A stretch of DNA of 64,000 bases, from contig JOHN01000041.1 in the NCBI GenBank assembly GCA_000719695.1, forward strand, positions 9,005 through 73,004, written 5' to 3'. The position numbers and the translations under genes are program-made. The notes under the pieces are model-generated. The model saw only the letters and a program-made list of their open reading frames with translations. It had not been told where the DNA came from and did no database searches. Origin of the DNA: Streptomyces sp. NRRL F-6131 (lineage in GTDB: Bacteria; Actinomycetota; Actinomycetes; Streptomycetales; Streptomycetaceae). How positions within the stretch are numbered: position 1 is the stretch's first letter; every line of letters starts with the position of its first letter. Below, piece by piece: positions 8,264 to 16,390 of this stretch.

Positions 8264-8552
8264 ACGGCCCTCCTATCGAGAGATGATCGGATGTTTTGCT
8301 CGTTCATGCAAGCCCTATGAGCCCAGGTGGAGAACATTCGGAGCGTATTGGCGAACCTATGAGCGCAGACATCGGATGTCAATGGAGGGGGGTGGTGTCG
8401 GCGGATTTCTGTGACCTCCGCTGTGGCCGCGCATCTCCGAGGGCAAGGGATGTCATCAGTGGGCCCGGTCCTACCCGGAACGCCCACCCGAGCCGAGAGC
8501 CGCCCAGATGCTCACGTTCTCCACGCTTCAGCGGCTGGTCCTGATGCCGGTG

Positions 8553-9740
8553 CTACCGCTCGGCGTCGGTCGGCGCGACCGACCGGTCGACCGCCGTCGG
8601 ACTGAGGACGTGTTCGATGATCATGACGGAGGCGCCGATGACACCGGCGTGGTCGCCGAGTTCGCGTTCCCGGATGGTGAGGTGCTGGGTGGCGAGCGGG
8701 AGCGAGCGGCTGTAGATGACCTCCCGGACGCCGGCCAGCAGATGCTCGCCGGCGTCGGCGAGGTCGCCGCCGATGATGATCACGCCCGGATTGAAGAAGT
8801 TCACCAGCGCGGCCAGGACGTCGCCGATGTCCCGGCCGGCCTGGCGGATCAGCTGGACCGCCGCCCGGTTCCCCGCGTGGACGAGCTTGACCACGTCGCG
8901 GCCGTCGGCGGCCTCGGTGCCCCTGGCCGTCAGTTCGGCGGCCAGGGCCGCGCCACCGGCCACGGCCTCCAGGCAGCCGGTGTTGCCGCAGCGGCAGGCC
9001 TGCCCGGTGGCGGACGCGACCCGGATGTGGCCGATGTCGCCGGCCGCCCCCTGGGCGCCCCGATGGAGGCGGTGCTCGGTGATGACGCCGCTGCCGATCC
9101 CGGTGCCGACCTTCACGAACAGGAGGTGTTCCACCTCGGGGCTGGCGGCCCAGTGCTCGCCCAGCGCCATGATGTTGACGTCGTTGTCGACCAGCACGGG
9201 TGCGCCGAGCCGCGGTTCGAGCCAGCCGGGGACGTCGAAGCCGTTCCAGCCGGGCATGATCGGCGGGTTGACCGGCCTCCCGGTGGAGTGCTCGACCGGC
9301 CCGGGGAGCCCGATTCCGGCGCCACAGACGTCGGCCAGGCTGCGGCCGGTCTCGGCGAGCAGATCGGTGACCTCCTCGACCAGCCAGCCCAGGACGTGCT
9401 CCGGCCCCTTGGTGATGGGCATGTCCTGTCCGCGCTCGGCCAGGATCCGGGTGTCCAGGTCGGTGACGGCGATCCGCGCGTGGGTGGCACCGAGGTCGGC
9501 GGCCAGGACGATCCTCGCGCCCGCGTTGAAGGTGAACGCCACCGCGGGTCTGCCGCCGGAGGAGATCGCGTCGCCGGCCGGGACGATCCACTGCTGGTCG
9601 AGGAGCGCGTCGAGCCGCTGGGACACCGTGGACCTGGCCAGGCCGGTGAGCTGCACCAGTTCGGTGCGGGTGCGGGCACGGCCGTCGCGCAGGATCGCCA
9701 GAAGAGCACCTGCGCCCACCGGTTCGATGATCAACTCCAC
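8553..9740 (-). CDS. ROK-family transcriptional regulator, divergent from the sugar operon
   Basis: 395-aa ROK repressor. Residues 10-60 form the winged-helix DNA-binding domain (RTELVQLTGLARSTVSQRLDALL). The remainder is a complete ROK domain with the sugar-binding DNDVNIMALGE, GTGIGSG and GDIGHIRV loops and the zinc knot CRCGNTGCLE (about residues 249-258). The gene reads away from the oxidoreductase/ABC operon across a 101-bp gap, the normal position for a local sugar-responsive repressor of that operon. A GTG at 9740 opens the frame, but a TTG at 9734 has the better spacing (8 bases) to GAGGAG and may be the true start. Confidence 0.92.
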   Translation of the reverse strand: MELIIEPVGAGALLAILRDGRARTRTELVQLTGLARSTVSQRLDALLDQQWIVPAGDAISSGGRPAVAFTFNAGARIVLAADLGATHARIAVTDLDTRILAERGQDMPITKGPEHVLGWLVEEVTDLLAETGRSLADVCGAGIGLPGPVEHSTGRPVNPPIMPGWNGFDVPGWLEPRLGAPVLVDNDVNIMALGEHWAASPEVEHLLFVKVGTGIGSGVITEHRLHRGAQGAAGDIGHIRVASATGQACRCGNTGCLEAVAGGAALAAELTARGTEAADGRDVVKLVHAGNRAAVQLIRQAGRDIGDVLAALVNFFNPGVIIIGGDLADAGEHLLAGVREVIYSRSLPLATQHLTIRERELGDHAGVIGASVMIIEHVLSPTAVDRSVAPTDAER

Positions 9741-9804
9741 GTCTCCTCAGTTCGGGGGCCGCTCGGAGGCGGCGGACTAATCATATCGAGTCTTGCACTT
9801 TTGC

Positions 9805-9834
9805 TTGACCCTCGGCATAAGTCGTCCATACGAT
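9805..9834 (+). promoter_or_regulatory. Promoter giving a leaderless transcript
   Basis: TTGACC (9805-9810) and TACGAT (9829-9834) are 18 nt apart. The ATG of the oxidoreductase gene is only 7 nt after the -10 box, so the predicted start of transcription is at or next to the A of the ATG. No ribosome-binding site precedes that ATG, which fits translation of a leaderless mRNA. Confidence 0.6.
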
Positions 9835-9841
9835 CTGAAAC

Positions 9842-10927
9842 ATGCTCGACATACGACGAACATCGGCGGAAGTCAGAACAGGTATCGTCGGAACAGGCTT
9901 CATCGGCCGGATCCACGCCCGAGCGGTCCGGCAGGCCGGCGCGCGCCTGGTGGGGATCGCCGGAGTGACCATGGATGCCGCAGTCGAAGGCGCCCAGGCC
10001 CTGGGCGCCGAGAAGGCCTTCGAGTCGGCCGAGGAGCTGATCGGGTCCGGTCTCATCGACGTCCTGCACGTCTGTACGCCCAACCATCTGCACGCCCCCA
10101 TCGCCGTGAAGGCACTCGAGGCGGGCCTCGCCGTGATCTGCGAGAAGCCGCTGGCGACCGACGCCCCGACCGCAGCCCTGATGGCCGGTCAGGCCCGGGA
10201 TGCCGGAACGGTGGCCGCCGTCCCCTTCGTCTATCGCTTCCACCCGATGGTCCGTGAGGCCCGAGCCCGGCTGGCCGACCTCGGCCGGGTCAGCCTGGTC
10301 CAGGGCAGTTACCTCCAGGACTGGCTGCTGAAGTCGACCGACGACAACTGGCGGGTGGACCCCGAACAGGGCGGGCCCGGCCGGGCGATCGGTGACATCG
10401 GCTCCCACTGGTTCGACCTGGTCGAGTTCGTGACGGGGGACCGGGTCACCAGGGTCTGCGCGCAGACCTCCGTGGTCGTCGACCGGGCCAGCGGACCGGT
10501 CCTCACCGAGGACCTCGCCACCGTCCAGTTCGCCACCGCCTCCGGGGCGCTCGGCGCGGTCGCGGTGAGCCAGGTCGCCCCCGGCCGCAAGAACCGGCTC
10601 TTCCTGGAGATCTCCGCGACCTCCGGCAGCCTCGCCTTTGACCAGGAGAACCCGGAGCGGCTCTGGCTCGGCGGGCGCGGCGGCTCCCAGGCCCTGGTGC
10701 GCGATCCGATGACCCTCTCGGATGCCGCCAAGCCGTACTCCCCGCTCCCGGCCGGCCACCCGCAGGGCTTCCACGACTGCTTTGACGCCTTCGTCGCCGA
10801 CGCCTACGCCGCGATCACGGGAGAGGAACGGGAGGGCCTGCCCACCTTCGCGGACGGCGCGCGGGCCGCCGTCATCACGGACGCGATCCTCAAGTCCGTC
10901 GACGGGGGCGGGTGGGTCGCGTGCTGA
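9842..10927 (+). CDS. Gfo/Idh/MocA-family NAD(P)-dependent oxidoreductase
   Basis: 361-aa sugar or inositol dehydrogenase-like enzyme. The N-terminal Rossmann domain shows VGIVGTGFIGRIHARAV-type dinucleotide binding (residues 12-25), then VCTPNHLHAPIA and the family hallmark C-E-K-P-L-A (about residues 99-104). The second domain has the catalytic-loop pattern GDIGSHWFDLVEFVTG with the conserved D-x3-H. Such enzymes oxidise a ring hydroxyl of a sugar or cyclitol to a ketone, or the reverse. It is the first gene of a coupled operon and its stop overlaps the ABC ATPase start. A ROK repressor lies divergently. Substrate unknown; the neighbouring isomerases and ThuA-domain protein point to keto-sugar chemistry. 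Confidence 0.92.
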   Translation: MLDIRRTSAEVRTGIVGTGFIGRIHARAVRQAGARLVGIAGVTMDAAVEGAQALGAEKAFESAEELIGSGLIDVLHVCTPNHLHAPIAVKALEAGLAVICEKPLATDAPTAALMAGQARDAGTVAAVPFVYRFHPMVREARARLADLGRVSLVQGSYLQDWLLKSTDDNWRVDPEQGGPGRAIGDIGSHWFDLVEFVTGDRVTRVCAQTSVVVDRASGPVLTEDLATVQFATASGALGAVAVSQVAPGRKNRLFLEISATSGSLAFDQENPERLWLGGRGGSQALVRDPMTLSDAAKPYSPLPAGHPQGFHDCFDAFVADAYAAITGEEREGLPTFADGARAAVITDAILKSVDGGGWVAC

Positions 10928-12357
10928 GGATGACGGGCATCGGCAAGAGCTTCCCCGGTGCCCGGGTCCTGACCGATGTCGACCTCGACGTGACGGCCGG
11001 TGAGGTGCACGCCCTCATCGGGGAGAACGGCGCCGGGAAGTCCACCCTGATGAAGATCCTCGCCGGGGTGCACACCCCCGACGAGGGGACGATCGAACTC
11101 CACGGCCGGACCGTGGCCTTCAAGCACCCATTGGACGCCCAGCGGGCCGGCGTTGCGATCATCTATCAGGAACTCACCCTGCTGCCCGAGCGGACCGTCG
11201 CCGAGAACGTCTTCCTCGGCCGCGAGCCGGTGCGCCGCGGCCTTGTCGACCGGGCGGCCATGGAGGCGACCACCGCCCGGCTGCTGGACGAGCTCGGCGA
11301 GGACTCCTTCGGCCCGCGCGACCTGGTCCGCCGCCTGTCGGTGGCCCAGCAGCAGGTCGTGGAGATCGTCAAGGCACTCTCGGTCGACGCCCGGATCGTC
11401 GTCATGGACGAGCCGACCGCCGCGCTCGCCGAGAGCGAGGTCGAGCTGCTGTACCGCCTGGTGCGGCAGCTGAGCGAGCGCGGCATCGCCGTCCTGTACA
11501 TCTCGCACCGACTGCGCGAGATCTTCGAACTGTCCGACCGGGTCACCGTCCTCAAGGACGGCGCCAAGGTCGCCACCGTCGCGACCGCCGAGCTCTCCAC
11601 CGCCGACCTGGTCCGGCTGATGGTCGGCCGCGAACTGACGGACTACTACCCGGCACGAGCCACCGGCCCGGCCGGCGAGGTGCTGCTCTCGGTGCGCGGC
11701 GGCGGTAACGCCAAGCTCGACGGCATCGACCTCGACCTGCGGGCCGGCGAGATCGTGGGCCTCGCCGGGCTGCAGGGCGCGGGCCGCACCGAACTCGCCA
11801 AGGCCCTGTTCGGCGCCGAGCCCTTCACCCGGGGTGAGATGACCCCGAAGCGCCCCGGCTCCGTCCAGCAGGGCATCGCCGCCGGCATCGGTCTGGTCAC
11901 CGAGGACCGCAAGTCCGAGGGGCTGGTCCTGCACCAGTCGGTGCGCGACAACGCTCTGCTGGTCTCCCGGACCCGCAGGGGCCGCGTCGCCGCCCCGGTG
12001 CTCGAACTGCTGGAGCGGGTGCGCCTCGCCCCGCCGAGCCCCGAGAAGGAGGTGCGCCTCCTCTCCGGGGGAAACCAGCAAAAGGTCGTCCTCGCCAAGT
12101 GGCTGACGGTCGCCCCGCGCGTCCTGCTCTTCGACGAGCCCACCCGGGGCGTCGACGTCGGTGCGAAGGCCGCCATCCACGAACTCGTACGGGAACTCGC
12201 CGAGGACGGCATGGCCGTCCTGATGATCTCCTCCGAGCTTCCCGAACTCATCGGCATGAGTGACCGGATCGTCGTCCTGCGGGACGGGCGGATCGCCGGC
12301 CACCTGCCCGCAGGCTCCTCGGAGGAAGCCGTGATGCACCTGGCAGCCGGATCATGA
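10912..12357 (+). CDS. Sugar ABC transporter ATP-binding protein (RbsA/MglA type)
   Basis: 481-aa fused double ATPase that powers a CUT2 sugar importer. The first half has Walker A GENGAGKST (about residues 39-47), the Q-loop YQE, the signature-like LSVAQQQ and Walker B VVMDEP. The second half has a degenerate Walker A (LQGAGRTEL), signature LSGGNQQK and Walker B LLFDEPTRGVD, the standard RbsA asymmetry. The frame opens at GTG 10912; a GTG at 10921, overlapping the upstream TGA, is equally possible. It is translationally coupled to the oxidoreductase gene before it and, by ATGA overlap, to the permease after it. Confidence 0.93.
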   Translation: MGRVLRMTGIGKSFPGARVLTDVDLDVTAGEVHALIGENGAGKSTLMKILAGVHTPDEGTIELHGRTVAFKHPLDAQRAGVAIIYQELTLLPERTVAENVFLGREPVRRGLVDRAAMEATTARLLDELGEDSFGPRDLVRRLSVAQQQVVEIVKALSVDARIVVMDEPTAALAESEVELLYRLVRQLSERGIAVLYISHRLREIFELSDRVTVLKDGAKVATVATAELSTADLVRLMVGRELTDYYPARATGPAGEVLLSVRGGGNAKLDGIDLDLRAGEIVGLAGLQGAGRTELAKALFGAEPFTRGEMTPKRPGSVQQGIAAGIGLVTEDRKSEGLVLHQSVRDNALLVSRTRRGRVAAPVLELLERVRLAPPSPEKEVRLLSGGNQQKVVLAKWLTVAPRVLLFDEPTRGVDVGAKAAIHELVRELAEDGMAVLMISSELPELIGMSDRIVVLRDGRIAGHLPAGSSEEAVMHLAAGS

Positions 12358-13349
12358 CCCAGCAACTCGCCGCCCCTCCGCCAACGAGGAAGAGAACCGT
12401 CGTGCGCAACCTGGCCGCCGACAGTCCTGCCAGGCCCGTCTTCCTCGCCCTGGGCGTCCTGGTCCTGATCGGCTGGATCCTCTTCACGATCGACGGCGGG
12501 CAGTTCTTCAGCCAGGAGAACATCGTCGGCATCCAGCAGCGCTCCGCCGCCCTCGGCATCGTCGCCGTCGGGCAGACGCTGGCGATCCTCGCCGGCTCGC
12601 TCGACCTCTCGGTGGCCTACCTCATCAGCCTCTGCTCACTCGTCGCGGCCGAGACCATGGCCGAATACGGCGTCCTCCCGGCGATCGGTGCCGTCCTGGG
12701 CGTCAGCGCCCTGACCGGCCTGGTCAACGGACTGGTCATCACCCGGCTCAAGGTCCACGCATTCATCGCCACGCTCGGCGTCTCACTGGTCATCAAGGGC
12801 ATCCTGGAGAACCAGTGGGACGGCCCCGCCGGCAGCGTCCCGGAGTCCTTCCAGAAGCTCGGCTACGACCGGATCGGCCCGGTGCCCGTCGCCGCCCTGC
12901 TCTGCCTCGCGATCGCGGCGGCGGCCTGGTTCCTGCTGCGCCGCACCAGCCTTGGCTACCGGATCTTCGCCGTCGGCGGCGACCCCGAGGTCGCCCGGCT
13001 GTCGGGTGTGCGGACCAGCCGCGTCGTCGTCGCCACCCACGTGCTCTGCTCGCTCGCCGCAGGCGCCGCCGGACTGCTGCTCGCCGCCCGGCTCGGTGCC
13101 GGCGCGCCCACCGTGGGCACCGACGGCGGCTACGACCTGGAGTCCATCGCGGCCGTCGTCCTGGGTGGCACGGCCCTGGCCGGCGGGAAGGGGGGCGTCC
13201 CGGGCACCGTCGGGGGAGTCCTGCTGCTGGCCGTCCTCGACAGCATCTTCAACCAGCTCGAAATCAACTCCTTCGCCAAGAACGTGGTCCGCGGTGTCGT
13301 CCTCATCGCGGCCCTGGCGATCTACGCCCGTCGGAGGCGTGCCCGATGA
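12354..13349 (+). CDS. Sugar ABC transporter permease 1 (RbsC type)
   Basis: 331-aa membrane subunit with about 9-10 hydrophobic segments. It carries the CUT2 permease marks AVGQTLAILAGSLDLSVA near residue 65, GLVNGLVITRLKVHAFIATLG near 120, and the C-terminal AAVVLGGTALAGGKGGVPGT (about residue 265) that touches the ATPase. The ATG overlaps the stop of the ATPase gene (ATGA). With the following permease it probably forms a heterodimeric channel. Confidence 0.93.
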   Translation: MTQQLAAPPPTRKRTVVRNLAADSPARPVFLALGVLVLIGWILFTIDGGQFFSQENIVGIQQRSAALGIVAVGQTLAILAGSLDLSVAYLISLCSLVAAETMAEYGVLPAIGAVLGVSALTGLVNGLVITRLKVHAFIATLGVSLVIKGILENQWDGPAGSVPESFQKLGYDRIGPVPVAALLCLAIAAAAWFLLRRTSLGYRIFAVGGDPEVARLSGVRTSRVVVATHVLCSLAAGAAGLLLAARLGAGAPTVGTDGGYDLESIAAVVLGGTALAGGKGGVPGTVGGVLLLAVLDSIFNQLEINSFAKNVVRGVVLIAALAIYARRRRAR

Positions 13350-14296
13350 GACGCAACCTGCCCATCTTCGGCGTGCTGGCCGTCCTGCTCGTCCTGATCG
13401 CCGCCGCCAACCCGCACTTCCTCGAGGTCGACGGGTTCCTGGCCTTCGTCAAACGGGCCGCCCCGCTGGCGATCCTCGCCGCCGGCCAGTACTTCGTCAT
13501 CGTCTCCGGCGAGTTCGACCTGTCCGTAGGCTCGCTGGTCACCGCCGAGGTGGTGATCGCCGCCCGGTTGATCGACGGTGACGCCGGCGCGACCTGGCCG
13601 GTGATCGTCCTGCTGCTCGCCTTCGGCGCGCTGGTCGGACTGGTCAACGGACTCATCACCACCCTCTTGCGGGTACCGTCCTTCATCGTTACCCTCGGCA
13701 TGCTCCTGATCCTTTCCGGAGCGGTCTTCCTGTGGACCGACGGTGCCCCGCGCGGCGCACTGTCCCAGCAGTTCCGGCAGTTCGGTCGCGGCACCGTCGT
13801 CGGGGACGTGCCGTGGTCGGTGCTGATCCTCGTTGTCGCGGTGGCTGCCGTGGTCCTCCTGATGCGGGCGAACTTCGGTCGGACCCTGATCGCCACCGGC
13901 GACAACCACCTCGCCGCCGGCCTGTCCGGTGTCCGCGTCCACCGGGTCAGGACCACGGCGTTCGTCCTCTCCGGGCTGTCCGCCGCCGTCTGCGCGATCC
14001 TGCTCGGGGGGTTCGCCGGCGTCTCCGCCAAGGTCGGACAGGGCCTGGAGTTCCAGGCGATCACCGCCGTCGTACTCGGCGGCGTCGTGCTCGGCGGCGG
14101 CCGGGGCTCGGTCGTGGCGGCCATCGCCGGCGCCTTCACCCTGCAGGCACTCTTCACCCTGCTCAACCTGCACGGCATCTCCGGGGCGCTGGAGTTCACC
14201 GTGCAGGGAGCCATCCTCATCGTCGCCGTCGCCCTCGGAACCATCCAGCTCCCGCGGCGCCTCACCCGCTCCTCCTCTCCCTCCACCACCGCTTAA
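13346..14296 (+). CDS. Sugar ABC transporter permease 2 (RbsC type)
   Basis: 316-aa paralogue of the previous permease. Start ATG at 13346 overlaps the upstream stop (ATGA). It has the same landmarks: AAGQYFVIVSGEFDLSVGS, GLVNGLITTLLRVPSFIVTLG and AVVLGGVVLGGGRGSV before a last pair of helices. The Ser/Thr-rich C-terminus is cytoplasmic. Ten bases separate its stop from the binding-protein start. Confidence 0.93.
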   Translation: MRRNLPIFGVLAVLLVLIAAANPHFLEVDGFLAFVKRAAPLAILAAGQYFVIVSGEFDLSVGSLVTAEVVIAARLIDGDAGATWPVIVLLLAFGALVGLVNGLITTLLRVPSFIVTLGMLLILSGAVFLWTDGAPRGALSQQFRQFGRGTVVGDVPWSVLILVVAVAAVVLLMRANFGRTLIATGDNHLAAGLSGVRVHRVRTTAFVLSGLSAAVCAILLGGFAGVSAKVGQGLEFQAITAVVLGGVVLGGGRGSVVAAIAGAFTLQALFTLLNLHGISGALEFTVQGAILIVAVALGTIQLPRRLTRSSSPSTTA

Positions 14297-14306
14297 GGGA
14301 CCATCC

Positions 14307-15506
14307 ATGCTCCTCACCCACAGACGTGTCCTCGCCGCCGCCGCGTTCGCCGTACTGATCCCGTTGGCGGCCTGCTCCACCGACAAGCCCGGCGGCTCGT
14401 CCTCGTCCTCCGCCTCCGCCGGAGCGCAGGGCAACACCGGCGACCAGTCGAAGTTCTTCGTTCAGGCGGACTACGACGCCCAGCTCGCGATGCGCACCAA
14501 GACGGCGACCGGCCCCGCCGACAAGCCGTGGGAGCAGGCCATCGACCCGCAGCCGGTCGACACCGCCCAGTACAAGAAGGCGGGCGGCAAGTACCACCTC
14601 TGCTTCTCCAACGCCGCGACCAACAACCCGTGGCGGCAGGTCGGTTGGAAGAGCATGCAGGCCGAGGCCAAGCTGCACCCGGAGATCGGCGAGCTCACCG
14701 CCCTGGACGCCGAAGGCAAGGACGACAAGCAGATCTCCGACATCGCCGAACTGACGGCCAAGGGCTGCGACGCGCTCATCGTCTCGCCCAACACCACCGC
14801 CACCCTCACCCCGGCCGTCAAGGCCGCCTGCGGGAAGATCCCGGTGATCGTGTTCGACCGCGGCGTCCAGACCGACTGCCCGGTCACCTTCATCAAGCCG
14901 ATCGGCGGGTACGCCTTCGGTGCCGACGGCGCCGAGTTCCTCACCCAGCAGGTCAAGCCCGGCGGAAAGATCCTCGCCCTGCGCATCCTGCCCGGCGTGG
15001 ACGTCCTGGAGACCCGGTGGTCTGCGGCGAAGCTCGCCTTCGACAAGAGCAAGTTGAACGTGGTGGGTGTGGAGTTCACCGACGGCGACGCCGCAAAGAC
15101 CAAGAGCATCGTCAGCAACTACATCCAGCGCCACGGCAAGATCGACGGTGTCTGGATGGACGCCGGCGCCACCGCCGTCGCCGCAGTCGAGGCCTTCGAG
15201 GACGCGGGGCAGCCCGTCCCGCCCATCAACGGCGAGGACCAGCAGGACTTCCTGCAGAAGTGGAAGGACTCCAAGCTGACGGCGATCGCCCCGACCTACC
15301 CCACCTACCAGTGGCGCACCCCGGTCATCGCGGCGCTGAAGATCCTCAACGGTGAGAGCGTCCCGAAGGTCTGGAACCTGCCGCAGCCGACCATCACCCA
15401 GGACAGCCTCAACACCTACCTCAAGCCCGGCATGCCGCCGCTGCACTACGCGCTGTGCGGCTGCGAGACGCTGCCCGGATACCCGCAGACCTGGGGAGGC
15501 AAGTAG
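14307..15506 (+). CDS. Sugar ABC transporter substrate-binding lipoprotein
   Basis: 399-aa periplasmic-binding-protein-like receptor. The signal peptide ends in a lipobox, L-A-A-C (Cys about residue 22), so the protein is lipid-anchored outside the membrane. A Ser-rich linker follows, then a type I binding fold of the ribose group: SNAATNNPWRQVGWKSMQAEA, DALIVSPNTTATLTPAV, PVIVFDRGV, DGVWMDAGATAVAAVEAFEDAG. A Cys pair near the C-terminus (CGC) and others suggest disulfides. It supplies substrate to the two permeases just upstream; the ligand is unknown. Confidence 0.93.
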   Translation: MLLTHRRVLAAAAFAVLIPLAACSTDKPGGSSSSSASAGAQGNTGDQSKFFVQADYDAQLAMRTKTATGPADKPWEQAIDPQPVDTAQYKKAGGKYHLCFSNAATNNPWRQVGWKSMQAEAKLHPEIGELTALDAEGKDDKQISDIAELTAKGCDALIVSPNTTATLTPAVKAACGKIPVIVFDRGVQTDCPVTFIKPIGGYAFGADGAEFLTQQVKPGGKILALRILPGVDVLETRWSAAKLAFDKSKLNVVGVEFTDGDAAKTKSIVSNYIQRHGKIDGVWMDAGATAVAAVEAFEDAGQPVPPINGEDQQDFLQKWKDSKLTAIAPTYPTYQWRTPVIAALKILNGESVPKVWNLPQPTITQDSLNTYLKPGMPPLHYALCGCETLPGYPQTWGGK

Positions 15507-16339
15507 TGCGGGAGATCGGCGTCAACACCTGGGTGTGGACCTCGCCCCTGACGGACGAGGCCCTCAGCCGGCTGGCTCCGCACATCGCCGCCCTGGGGTT
15601 CGACGTGATCGAGCTCCCGGTGGAGCAGCCCGGCCAGTGGGACCCCCATTCCGGTGCCGAGCTGCTCCGCGCCCACGGCCTCGCTGCCTCGGTCGTCCTC
15701 GTGATGGCCCCCGGCCGGGAACTCGTCGAGGCGTCGCTGGACACCGTCCGGGAGACCCAGGACTACCTGCGGCACTGCGTGGACGTCGCCGTGACCGTCG
15801 GAGCTCCGGTGGTCAGCGGCCCCGCCTACGCCTCGGTCGGCCGGACCTGGCGCCTGGAGGCCGATGAACGCCGGGGCGTCTACGCCGAGTTGAGGGAGAA
15901 CCTGAAGCCGGTCGTGGACTACGCCGGCGAACGCGGGGTGCGGATCGGCGTCGAGCCGCTCAACCGCTACGAGACCAGCCTGATCAACACCGTCGACCAG
16001 GCTCTTGAGGCCCTGCCCGAAGGCTGCGGCCTCGCCCTGGACACCTACCACCTCAACATCGAAGAAAGGAGCCCGAACCAGGCCGTCCGGGCGGCCGGTG
16101 ACCGGCTCGTCCACCTCCAGGTCTGCGGCACCGACCGCGGCACCCCCGGCGCAGACCACTTCGACTGGCCCGGCTTCGACGACGCCGTGCGGGACGTCGG
16201 GTACCGGGGCCCGCTGGTCATCGAGTCCTTCACTCCCGACAACCAGGCGATCGCCACGGCGGCGTCCATCTGGCGGCCCCTGGCCGCCGGTCCGGACGCC
16301 CTCGCCCAGGACGGCCTCGCCTTCCTCCGCTCCCTCTGA
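15506..16339 (+). CDS. Sugar phosphate isomerase/epimerase-like TIM barrel
   Basis: 277-aa xylose-isomerase-like (AP endonuclease 2 fold) TIM barrel resembling D-psicose/D-tagatose 3-epimerases. Metal ligands are visible as E in RIGVEPLNR (about residue 153), D in LALDTYHLN (about 188), H in VHLQVC, and E in LVIESFTP near the C-terminus. The GTG at 15506 overlaps the TAG of the binding-protein gene and lies downstream of GGGGAGG, so the longer open frame was rejected. Likely acts on the imported sugar or its keto form. Confidence 0.87.
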   Translation: MREIGVNTWVWTSPLTDEALSRLAPHIAALGFDVIELPVEQPGQWDPHSGAELLRAHGLAASVVLVMAPGRELVEASLDTVRETQDYLRHCVDVAVTVGAPVVSGPAYASVGRTWRLEADERRGVYAELRENLKPVVDYAGERGVRIGVEPLNRYETSLINTVDQALEALPEGCGLALDTYHLNIEERSPNQAVRAAGDRLVHLQVCGTDRGTPGADHFDWPGFDDAVRDVGYRGPLVIESFTPDNQAIATAASIWRPLAAGPDALAQDGLAFLRSL

Positions 16340-16390
16340 ACAGCGCACTGGTCCACCCCCCGTGTTCCCCCATCACCCGGGAGATCCACA

